Shown: positions 54,945-64,000 of the stretch, in pieces
Layout of the letters: each line of letters starts with the position of its first letter
Numbering within the stretch: position 1 is the stretch's first letter
NCBI GenBank assembly: GCA_031216915.1
Contig: CM062297.1
Span: forward strand, 827,168,786 to 827,232,785
Origin: Pictodentalium vernedei
Lineage: Eukaryota; Mollusca; Scaphopoda; Dentaliida; Dentaliidae
Direction of reading: 5' to 3'
DNA length: 64,000 bases
Notes under the pieces: generated by a model
What the model saw: only the letters and a program-made list of their open reading frames with translations
Told to the model about the DNA's origin: nothing
The model's database searches: none
Made by a program: the position numbers and the translations under genes

Positions 54945-55588
54945 GATATCTCGGGGTCTCGACAAAAATCTTTCCAGGAGATACTTCTTGTTTAAAAAGA
55001 AAAACCTTTCTTGAAAACCCACTGTGGGCATTTGTGCGTGTGTTTGGAGTCGGTGGGGAGGCAAGGCCAGTGATGCATTTGGGGGGGAACATCATTCCCC
55101 TTGACCCCTTCTACTTGCTGCTGTAAACGTTCTTCCTCCTCAATTGCCAAACTTCAACAGGCTACATCAAAAACTACCTGTTACTTGCATGATGAATGAA
55201 ACATAAAACTAGAAGCTGGTGAATGGGAGGGGGCTTGTAGGCACAGACTATTCCGACGCGGTGCTTGGTGGATTAAGAACAACAGCCCTCTGACTTATTA
55301 ACGGTCCTCGATTCTCGGGTAGGTAATAAACCCTGGGGCTTTTATTAATTCCTCTCGGGCTGTTAATAAACCGTAACGCCCTCCAAACCCATGGTATTGT
55401 TATATTATTGAAAAATATCTTCAGAATCTGTAGTTTATGTTAACTTGGCGGCTCGTAGTTACTGGCTTTCTTGCCGCTAGATTCATGGATAAGCCTATTG
55501 CGACTTTTTCCCAATTAAAACAAAAATTATACACATCTGGCCAAACCATGGTCGGCCCAGGAATTGTCCAGACCCCCTCCCCGCGGGA
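54945..55588. other. Repeat debris, no gene
   Basis: Contains the second copy of the GGCTTGTAGGCACAGAC sequence and a palindrome-rich stretch around GTTAATAAACCGTAA (55300-55380). Confidence 0.4.
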
Positions 55589-55589
55589 A

Positions 55590-55815
55590 CCCTGGGAAGT
55601 GAAGCAGTGCCTGTTCACTCCGGTAAACAGGCTCTGTTTTACTGATAAAATAGGACCCAGTCACCAATGCTTGGGAGGTGCAAAGCCTCTCTAAAATGGG
55701 CAACATGGCTTATTAATGCTCAACCCTGGTCTTGATTTGATGATACTCATGTTGTGGTCATGATTAGCCATTGTGCAAAAATATGTGACCAAAAACACCA
55801 ATAAATAAATAAATT
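55590..55815 (+). mobile_element. SINE 3' part
   Basis: TAGGACCCAGTCACCAATGC, AAAATGGGCAACATGG, ATTAGCCATTGTGCA and AACACCAATAAATAAATAA: the best-preserved headless copy of the family. Confidence 0.65.
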
Positions 55816-56194
55816 GTCTAGGCCCCTCCCCCACCCGGGGTGGGGGTCATACGCCTACATCGGGGAATGTTGGGCACCACCCCTAGATTGCAGGGCATTT
55901 CCAAAGTCAAGCACCCTGAGAGAACAAAATAAGCAACACTAATGAGATGTATAAATGGGGGTAGAGTTTATTTATTTATTTAAATTTTTCCTTTGAACCA
56001 ACCGTAACATCAGCTGCACATTTTCTGCACACACAGATACTGCTTCAGACAAGTCCAACTTCTAAATACTTCCTTTTTCTTTTAAACAGCATAAAACATA
56101 TGACTGCAGTCTAAAAAATCACTGACTGTTACTGTAAAGCAGATGACAAGAACTTGATTTTTCAATATTCCGCAATCATTTTTAGACAGTATTT
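55816..56194. other. No gene recognised
   Basis: Unassigned sequence with a G-rich patch near 55835. Confidence 0.35.
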
Positions 56195-56535
56195 TTAGAC
56201 ATCAGAAACGTTACGTCATCATTGTTGTTCCAATGGCATCGAGTTGCGGGCAAAAAAGTCAATCAGAGTTTTTTTTTTATCAAATAAAGAAGCCATAGAA
56301 TGATGATTTGATTATTAATTTATGATAAACATGAAGTTAAATACCTTGTGGATAGCTGTACAATAAAACTGTGTTGATGAATCTTTATTCAATGGACGAA
56401 TTCACAAATGAACTGGGAAGGGGGGGTTCGGTCATGGCAAAATGGGCTTTCATTACTTGTCTATATTATACACACTACTGTATGTGTAACATGGGGTCAA
56501 GACTGATGTCGTGCATTTATTGTTATCGATGAAAA
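56195..56535. repeat. Inverted-repeat partner of 53805-54160
   Basis: See 53805-54160. This arm continues past the point where the other is interrupted by the hairpin-headed composite, and so gives the empty site. Confidence 0.7.
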
Positions 56536-56559
56536 AAGTGTTTGCAGCCACAACTTCCA

Positions 56560-57530
56560 GTAACTGTGATATAAGTAATGGAATTTTGTTTATTTTGAAT
56601 TTTCCACTGCTCACATTCCTTAAATTCAAATTAAATATATACAAAGTATACACCAAAATGAAGGTTGAGATGTATAGAACACGAAACATATGTAATCATC
56701 TCACAGTTGACAGCAGGCACCACAGGTTCCAGGAAGTCTGCTACCGTATTTGTACCAGAACTGATAATAAAATAATATTTCATGAGAACACCTTGTGGCC
56801 AAATGTGCTTCACATATCCAAGAACAAAGCTAGGTATTCAAAACACTTTCAAATGCAGCGACAGGACTGCATTTGGGAAAAGGTCAAAAGGACAACACTG
56901 TCTGCATTTTTTATTGAAGATGGATTCCATGTTCAACGGACATGCGTAAATCAGTAAAATCACTCGATACCACAAATTTCCACAAAGAACAAAATCGTAA
57001 TTCCAAGAAATTTCACCAGGTGTCATGGAACTTGCATTGAATAGGGCAACTTTGCAGTCTATATATAATGATAGTATGCTGTATTAAGGCGATCTTTCTC
57101 ATTATTTGATTTTAGATGGCGCTGTTTTTCGATACTTTTCTCGTCTGATGACGTAGACCAGAAATCGAAAGTAAGAATATATGTAAACAAAGCAGTCACT
57201 TTGTGAGAATTTGCCCCCATGCTACTCTGTCGCTGTGTTTTGAAGGATTTTGATGCCTAAGATTTGTTCTTGCATATATGAAGCACATTTGGTCACAAGT
57301 TGTTATCAGGAAATATTGTTTTATTATCAGTTCTGGTACGAATATGGTAGCAGACTTTCAGGAACCATCGGTACCTGCTGTCAACTCTATGAGTTGATTT
57401 CATATATTTTTCGTGTCCTCCGTTGCCCAATCTTCATTCTGGTGTATAATTTGTGTATATTTAATTTGAATTTAAGGAATATCAGAGGTGGGAATTTCAA
57501 AATAAACAACATTCCACTACTTATATAGCC
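56560..57530. repeat. Foldback with ~290-bp arms
   Basis: 56565-56850 and 57240-57528 are reverse complements with moderate divergence (ACCAGAACTGATAATAAAA against TTTTATTATCAGTTCTGGT). The 390-bp centre has no coding motif. Sequence of the right arm also flanks the SINE at 43.6-44.1 kb. Confidence 0.75.
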
Positions 57531-57569
57531 CCTTAACCATTCCCTAGGTTTGAAAGACTTACCGATGTA

Positions 57570-57742
57570 AAAAACCCAAACTGTCTCATGGATGAACCAT
57601 CCCCAACTATTTGACCCAAATCGTCCCTACCTATTTGACCCAAACCGTCCCCAACTATATGACCCAAACTGTCCCATGGCTGAACCGTCCCTAACTATTT
57701 GACCCAAACCGTCGCCAACTATCGACCCAAACTGTCTCATGG
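57570..57742 (+). repeat. Minisatellite, CCCAAACCGTCCC-type unit
   Basis: Seven units of 22-27 bases with TATTTGACCCAAACCGTCCC, interspersed with CTCATGG[AC]TGAACC. Related to 42935-43090. Confidence 0.8.
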
Positions 57743-57867
57743 TATGATAAATAACATCTGAAAATATTCGATGATTTATTCAAACTAAAAACCCTAAAAC
57801 AGAGCATTTTTAACAACAAGACATTTGTACATACAAGTAACAACTAACAATAATCTCATCTAATTAG

Positions 57868-58230
57868 ATAATAATAATATAATAACAGTTTGGCCGGTCG
57901 CAGATATTTGTTGCGGTTCTCAGATGAGAAGGCCTTGATTACCCCTGTACTCTCATCTGCCTCCCTATTCTTCTCTCCTTCCAGCACATTGAGATGAACT
58001 TCTTGATGACATCCCATCCGTTCTTCCCAATCTCTCCGATTAGCATATTAACCCTCTCCTTTGAGTCTCACTAACCACATGTCCTTCATTCTTTCTCCCA
58101 TCCCACTTCCGCATTATACTCCCAGTGAATCTTATCCTTTTAGACTGGTATTTTGGGCATTCTAGAAAAAAGTGTTCCAGGATCTCCACCACGCCCAAAT
58201 TACACATCTGGCACTCCTTTTCACTGTTTT
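57868..58230 (-). mobile_element. Non-LTR copy C, 3' segment
   Basis: The minus reading gives CQMCNLGVVEILEHFFLEC, then PKYQSKRIRFTGSIM, the C-terminal Cys-His region of copies A and B, then the 3' end and a (TTA)n tail at 57868-57886. Separated from the next segment by the TIR element 58231-59626. Confidence 0.75.
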
Positions 58231-58403
58231 CAGACTTGTCATTTTGTAAATTGCAGGAAGGGCCATTATGGTTCACCTCAAATCACCCCAGGAGGGCCAT
58301 TTTGGGTTCACCTAAAATGACCCCAGGAGGGTCATTTATGATTATGGAGGGGGGGGGGGAGCATTTTGTTTCAGCCTGATGGGTAGACAACTAATATCAT
58401 TTT

Positions 58404-58937
58404 TAGGGCTGTCACGATTAATCGATTATTGATCGGTCACTGCGAAATCGATGAGTATTTTTCGTTGTCGAATAATCGGTAAATTGTATCCCGTTTTAGA
58501 TGTTCAATAATTAAAAGAAAATTTGATGAAAAAACTATTGTTTCCAAAGGTAAAGAGTTAAGAACATCGATGTTAAACCCAAAGAAGCTGTTGGAAGCAT
58601 TTGTCTTTCAGATACATTCATCAAAGGTTTGGTGTTCTGAACTTTTGAACCATCAGTGTAATAATCAAGACCGGTCGGCAGTTGCGAAATTCGCAACTGC
58701 TGACCGGTCTTGATTATTACACTGATGGTTCAAAAGTTCAGAACATCGAAGCTTTGAATGTACCTAAAAGATGATCGTCTTCGTTGTTTACTTGAGGAAG
58801 GTCAACTGACTTGAACTTCATTTTTATCGACTTCAAGGAGAGGAAGAGGTAAGGTCATCTAGATATGATTAATCGATTATCATCGATTATTTGCAACGAT
58901 TAATCGATTCCTAAATTGAAAAATCGTGACAGCCCTA
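58404..58937. mobile_element. hAT-like element 3, TSD ATCATTTT
   Basis: Ends TAGGGCTGTCACGA and TCGTGACAGCCCTA, with subterminal ATTAATCGATTA. The left flank is ATCATTTT and the right ATCATATT; the empty site in element B at 60233-60240 reads ATCATTTT once. A 55-bp-arm palindrome (58632-58746) with ACCGGTC text fills its centre. Confidence 0.8.
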
Positions 58938-58984
58938 ATCATATTAAGGTACATGGTTTGTTTAATTATGATGTATGTCATCAC

Positions 58985-59107
58985 GTAATGTATAGATGCA
59001 GGCTTGAATATTTGGGTGCAAGATACCAGTTTACCCATAACACTCACCACCAGTGAGTGTTACAGTTATCTTGTATCCTAATAACCAAGCCCGTATCTAT
59101 ACATTAC
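58985..59107. repeat. Foldback element in TIR element A
   Basis: GTAATGTATAGATGCAGGCT and the matching end AGCCCGTATCTATACATTAC pair; arms are about 55 bp. Element B lacks it at the same place (61508-61518). Confidence 0.75.
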
Positions 59108-59181
59108 GACTGTAAAAGCCAGTGCACTGTGCTCACCACCAGATGCTGATAACTTGGGACGAATCAATCAGATTTGGGGGT

Positions 59182-59198
59182 GGGGGGGGGGGGGGGGG
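59182..59198 (+). repeat. Poly(G) tract
   Basis: G-run followed by GCGAAACGTCCC, a short motif repeated once after it. Confidence 0.85.
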
Positions 59199-59632
59199 CG
59201 AAACGTCCCGGCTATGATTTTGGGATAAAACGTCCCAGGCAACTCGTCCGGGGTTGTACTGGCTTGGGGATGATACATCCCGTAATAGCGTGTGACACGA
59301 GAATTGTTTCAGTCTGATGTACAATGTAATAACTAATTACAGCTTTGGAATTGATAGACCTCCCACTCATATTTGGAAAGTTACTTACTGTCTCTGGGTG
59401 ACTACGTTGATGACACGCTACAAACTTCACAAATTGCGGTTTTGTTACATGTACCTCTTCAATCCGTGAAAATTGCCATTTCAGGTGGCCGATTTTGAGG
59501 TGCCTTCAACTGAATTAATGGGCCGCAGAAATCTGGGTTGGGCGGATGTTTACCGTCCATGAAAGTTTTAACTCGGACGGGCGACTGCGGCCCAGAACGA
59601 TTATCTGCCTCAAAATGACAAGCCTGTGTTTT

Positions 59633-60095
59633 TCCCAATTTTTCTCCTCAAATCCAGGGACCGCGACCTCAGCTTGAGCAACAGAGACCCCCGAAGGTGC
59701 CATCAAGGTACTCTTCAAAAACAGGCTTCTCTTTACCACGCAGGCCACCCAAAGACCTCTTTGATTTGACCCCCTCTCGCCAATTGAGGTTACCATCCTC
59801 CATGACCCTTTCTCTGACGATTTTTTTTACCCTGAATTGCCCCGACGTCTAGGTCTGAGATCTCCAATGAGTAGTTCTCTATTAGCTCCCTCACTTGGAC
59901 CATCCATCCTGTCTTGATATTTGATTTGAAAATTCTCTGGAACATTACGTTACACCATCGGCTGTTGGGGACATTTACCAAATAATTTAGATAACAGAGT
60001 TTCAATAAGTCTATCCTGTCCTTGATCCTCATCCACTCAAGCTCACCCCTGATTGCTTCTAGTGCTGCGGCATTACTCGATCCCGTTATTCATCG
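59633..60095 (-). mobile_element. Non-LTR copy C, middle segment
   Basis: The minus reading gives WMRIKDRIDLLKLCYLNYL and ENYSLEISDLDVGA, matching copy A in order, with frameshifts. Bounded by the target duplications of TIR elements A and B. Confidence 0.75.
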
Positions 60096-60449
60096 GCCTG
60101 CTAGGTTTATCATTTTGAAATCTGCAGGAAGGCCATTATAGTTCGCCTGAACTCACCACAGGAGTGCCATTTTAGGATCATTTATGATTTGCGGGGGCCA
60201 TTTTGTTTCAGCCTGATGGGTAGACAACTAATATCATTTTAAGGTACAGTACGTGGAGAGTGATTGTAACTAAATCACCCACAGAGTGGGGTTATCACCC
60301 AAACTATAACTTTCAAATTTTATACATATGGACAAAAAACACAAGCAATGCTTCAGCCAATGGACCTCCGGGTTTAATCCGGAGGTCCATTGGTTGAGGT
60401 CCATTGGTTGAAACTTTGCCTGTGCTTGTTATGCTTTGCAACAAATTTG

Positions 60450-61400
60450 TAGTGCTGCCGCGGTTAAGACTTTTTTCTGACCGGTTAACCAGCGTGTTTG
60501 ACCGTGGTTAACCACATTTAAGGTACCTATATTTGTGGTGTGTTCTTGCTTCAACTGTAACTATTATATCGGGCAGGCCAATGTTATTTACATTGACCAT
60601 AAATCATAATAAAGAAGTATTCTATTTAGTCGTTGTTGTTCAATCGCCCATGTGTTTACATCAGTGCATGTACCAGAAATCAACAGGTTTGTGGGGCCAA
60701 TATGGATGAAACCATAAAAAATACAAAATCATCAACATAACAACGAAAAAATAAGTAATAACACATTAAATGTTTGCCAGCAATACCTGGAGACTGGAGA
60801 GACGTATTTATTTATTCCATGAACTCCAATTCACTGATGTGTAATGTCCGGTTATAAATTACGCACACGTGCACCAGGTAGAGTTAGTTTCAATAGCACC
60901 AACAAAGCTTAAGTGGGACAACAATTTGAAAATAATTTGCGCTGTAACCTGCGCATTTGTTGTATTTTTATTGGTTTTTCCGGAACGTTCTCGCATTCCG
61001 GAAAACCAACTTAATCACGACAACTGCGCAGGTTACGGCGCAAATGGTGCTCTGATTTTGAAACTATGAAGTTTCAGTCAGAAACGAGTGTTGGATTTTC
61101 TTGACAGGGATGAAGACATTGGGGTGATAAACAAACAACAAAAAACAAATAAATGCGAGTATTTTTTAAATCTTTAATAATAATTTTCCTTTATTCTTTT
61201 ATCTTATTCACCACGTGGTAACTCGTGAAAACTTAACTATTTCTGTTGCATCCCAAACGACTTATACACAGGAGCGACTTATATGCGGACATATACGAAG
61301 AGTATAGTGAATGTAAGGTTAACCGGTTAAAACATTTTCTTGACCGGTCAAAGTTTTAACCACAGGTTAACCGGTTATCCGGATAACCGCGGCAGCACTA
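60450..61400. mobile_element. hAT-like element 4, TSD CAAATTTG
   Basis: Ends TAGTGCTGCCGCGGTTA and TAACCGCGGCAGCACTA. Perfect 8-bp duplication CAAATTTG at 60442-60449 and 61401-61408. GACCGGTTAACC-rich subterminal sequence. Non-autonomous, 951 bp. A palindrome with TTTGCGCTGTAACCTGCGCA arms sits at 60936-61045. Confidence 0.85.
60936..61045. repeat. Palindrome inside hAT-like element 4
   Basis: TTTGCGC[TC]GTAACCTGCGCA arms, and an inner TTTTCCGGAA.G pair around a short loop. Confidence 0.7.
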
Positions 61401-61544
61401 CAAATTTGCAATTATTGCTTGGGTGGAATCTACACTCTGCAGGTGATTTACTTATAATACACTTTCTACGTACTGTACATGGTTTGTGTAATGATGTACG
61501 TCATCACGTAATGTATATTTGGAAAGTTATTTACTGGCTCTGGG

Positions 61545-62934
61545 CAGGGGTCAGCCTGGCAGCTGATTTTAGGGAGAAGTGACTTCTCCCTCCAGAGACT
61601 TTAGGGAGAAGTCTGGATCCAGGAGGGAGAAGTCAGTGGACATGAAGGAGAAATCAGAAAAAAAACATAAAACGTATATGACATCGTGACAAAATAAATG
61701 AACATAGAGGACACAATTGTGGGGAAAAAAATAAATAAAAGTTATACAAACATACATACACACACAAAACTAAGTCAGATGGTATATAACAGAATGTAGG
61801 TTAAAATCCCCCCCCCCCCCCCACCCCCAAAAAACTGTATCGTTCATGGTTTCTGAATACCCCCTAACTCTTTGCCTAACAGTGATGACTAAGGTTACCA
61901 TGCAGTTGATTTTGTATTTGCCTCAACAAAGTGGATTTGAAATTTAGTATGACCCATGGTGAGAGTGTTCTTCTCTGTAATAGAAGGTATATTCTTTTTA
62001 AAAAAAATATTTAAAGTGTTTAAAATAAATTCCAAGTTCATTTAAGAAGCTGGGTCATTCATGGTTTCTGAATGCCCTAACTGAGTTGAAAAGCGTAGTT
62101 AAAAAAGTTTTCGATATCCTTCGTAAATTAAGCGTTATTGACAATTTGAGTTAATTTATTTCTCATGTAAATGACAAAATATTTCAGTTGTCTCCCTTCC
62201 CGGCTGCGCTGGGTAATAAAACACTGTTCAGAAAACTGACAATTTCTGCCAACCATCTTACACTGACACGTGCGATTGGTGCTTTGAAGGTCTGCCATTC
62301 TTATCCATCCAAATACCTGTGATCTCTATTGTAGCCTTATTACATTTAACGGTTAACCCCCTTCCAACACAACTTCGCAAGTTTTCAAAGAAAAACATTC
62401 AATGCAAATTGCGGGGCGAATTTCAATGCAACCAATTTTTCAGTGGAACAGAGCCGGCGTAACCGCAAGCAATTTCGATATGGACGAACTGTCTCCAATG
62501 CATTTTTGTTTGTTTTGAAACGGTGGTTAACTTTAATAAATTCTAATTAACTCGATGCGTGTCTTGTGTGATTCGTTGTTTTGGCTGGCACTTTGTTTTC
62601 AAATAGCCATTTTGTGCTGGTTGCTATCAGTTGGGGCGAATTGTTCGAACGTCTACGCCATTACAATTCTTTTCAGAAATATAAAATTGGGCTAGTTTAG
62701 GCTATTTTCATAGCCGTGTGGCGGACTTTAACAGCAGCCGTGTTTACTTTTTTTGCGAATGCGGAAGCGGGTGTTTTTAAAAAAAAATAAAACATAAGAA
62801 AATACAGTAAACTGCCATGTCTCCCAAGGAAGTTTTGGAGGGCGACTTGAATTTCGCCCCCAATGTAAGCCAAGGCGACTTGGGGAATGACAAGGCGACT
62901 TCTTCGCCCAAGTCGCCCACTCGGCTGACCCCTG
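61545..62934. mobile_element. hAT-like element 5, TSD GCTCTGGG
   Basis: Ends CAGGGGTCAGCC and GGCTGACCCCTG. Perfect 8-bp duplication GCTCTGGG at 61537-61544 and 62935-62942. Element A reads TCTCTGGG once at the matching place (59390s). GAGAAGTGACTTCTCCC and GGCGACTT-rich subterminal repeats. No transposase ORF; a C-run at 61810-61821. Confidence 0.85.
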
Positions 62935-63177
62935 GCTCTGGGTGACTGCATTGACGACACACTACAAACTTCACAAACTGCTCTTTTGTTACATGTACCA
63001 CCTTCAATGCACGAAAATTGCCGTTTGAGACGGCCAATTTTGAGGTGCCTTCGACTAAATTAATGGGCTGTAGAAATTGGGGTTAGGCAGACATCTACTG
63101 TCCACGGAATTGTGAACTCAGGCGGGAAACTGTGGCCCGGGGCGATCGCCCGCCTCAAAATGACAAGCCTGGCCTGC

Positions 63178-64000
63178 ATCGTTCTGCAGGATTTCCAAGC
63201 TCTTTACAGCCATCTGGTTTAGGGGTACCACTTCCATACTGTATGTTATACTTGGCAGACCCACCATTTCCAAAATGGTTTTTCCCACGAAAACTTTATT
63301 GAAACTATTTCTCCCTTTTAGTTTCATTTGGTTATGGATTCGTCTCCTCTTCAGAATCAATTTATTTGTGGTTTCAGTAGATGCCTCTCCCTGTGATGTT
63401 TATATTTACCCCCAGATACACGTAGTCACCTGTTTCTCCTACACTAAGAAGTTTGCTCCTACCTTTAGGAATACACCTTCGAGTGGGGTCCACTTTGCGG
63501 CCCACAGGTATAACTTTGCTCTTGCTTTCATTAAGTTCGAGTCTCCATTTGCTCCCATATTTCCCAACAATTCCCAGCATTTTCGCTAGCCACTCTTCTC
63601 TTTCTGACACTAGTACCATATCATCTGCAAAAAATAGCCCTGGGATCTTAAAGTTCCCAACTGCTACCAATCGTCGCTATGCAGGAGTTCATCTCCTAAA
63701 CCTTTGATGTACAATGCAGAAAGAATTGGTGAAAGGATATACCCCTGTTTTAGGCCTATTTCCATGGGCACACATTTTGTTGTTATGTTACTCAGGCTAA
63801 GTTCACTCTGTACATCTTTATATAATGTTTTCAGAATTGCAACAAACTCGCCTCCCCAGCCCAGAGTCTCAAGCTTTTGCCACATATGGTGACATACCCT
63901 CCCTCCATACTCTATCGTATGCCCTTTTTTACATCCAGAAAGACCATAAACATCTTTTTGTTTTTTGCTTTTGCAGATTCTATCATTTGGGTTACTAGAA
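63178..64000 (-). mobile_element. Non-LTR copy C, RT segment, runs off the window
   Basis: The minus reading contains KKAYDRVW, LKQGYILSPILSALY, GLFFADDMVLVSE (about 63614-63650), LNESKSKVIPVGRKV and SLEILQNDAG. Order and identity follow copy A, with indels near 63400-63480 and 63660. The 5' part lies beyond 64000. Confidence 0.8.

Larger units (their letters stand above)
58231..59626. mobile_element. TIR element A inserted in non-LTR copy C
   Basis: Ends CAGACTTGTCATTTTG and CAAAATGACAAGCCTG. TGTTTT is duplicated at 58225-58230 and 59627-59632. It shares both end regions with element B (60102-63171) but carries different inner insertions: a hAT-like element (58404-58937) and a foldback (58985-59107). 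No transposase. The 6-bp duplication leaves the superfamily open. Confidence 0.7.
60247..61475. mobile_element. TA-flanked (Tc1/mariner-like) MITE, itself interrupted
   Basis: Ends CAGTACGTGGAGAGTG and, at the right, CACTTTCTACGTACTG, with TA on each side (60245-60246, 61476-61477). Element A has a single TA at the same point (58950). The TIRs extend about 50 bases with GTAAATCACC text. Without the hAT-like insert it is about 270 bp. Confidence 0.75.
60102..63171. mobile_element. TIR element B inserted in non-LTR copy C
   Basis: Ends TAGGTTTATCATTTTG and CAAAATGACAAGCCTG. GCCTGC is duplicated at 60096-60101 and 63172-63177. Same family as element A, but enlarged by a Tc1/mariner-like MITE (60247-61475) and a hAT-like element (61545-62934). 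Confidence 0.7.

Overview
The window reads as intron-bearing, AT-rich metazoan DNA that is mostly transposable elements. It has APE-type non-LTR retrotransposons, tRNA-derived SINEs, TTAA-site MITEs, several hAT-like elements with 8-bp target duplications, a pogo/Tigger-like transposase, and many copies of an element with a hairpin head, a (GTCC)n tract and ~160-bp core repeats. That last combination resembles the pearl/Helentron-type non-autonomous elements I recall from bivalves and other lophotrochozoans. With the 2A-bearing CR1-like element, it suggests a marine invertebrate, most likely a mollusc. The species cannot be named from this sequence alone.

Host gene (minus strand, about 17.1 to 4.0 kb). 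Six exons with matching splice signals encode, in order, a homeodomain split by an intron inside its third helix, an HMG-box-like segment, a short alpha/beta-looking segment, and a GTF2I-like repeat. The reading phase is continuous at four of the five junctions. The third exon is interrupted by a 1.6-kb hairpin-headed element, so this allele is probably broken or makes a truncated protein. The introns are filled with repeats. No other convincing host gene was found.

Layout. 0-3.9 kb: decayed core repeats, TTAA MITEs, SINE tails, hairpins. 4-17.2 kb: the broken homeobox gene and its repeat-filled introns. 17.3-23.5 kb: head/core/tail elements, including one nested in another at a T run. 24.7-27.3 kb: a pogo/Tigger-like transposase pseudogene cut by a TTAA MITE and a hairpin-headed element. 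28.0-36.1 kb: two plus-strand copies of one (TTA)n-tailed non-LTR element. 36.2-40.9 kb: a CR1-like element on the minus strand with an open 1141-codon ORF. It carries an N-terminal hydrophobic segment plus 2A motif, and one changed catalytic residue in each enzyme domain. 41-44 kb: SINEs and a large palindrome. 44.3-48.5 kb: two different hAT-like elements sharing one 8-bp target duplication. 48.8-54 kb: more hairpin-headed elements. 54-57.7 kb: MITE, foldback and minisatellite. 57.9-64 kb: a third, minus-strand copy of the (TTA)n element cut by two related TIR elements, which themselves hold further elements, with empty sites visible inside the window.

For mobile DNA the window serves as its own control. 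Several insertions can be compared with an uninterrupted paralogous copy nearby, which fixes element ends and target duplications directly. All family names come from motif recognition, not database searches.
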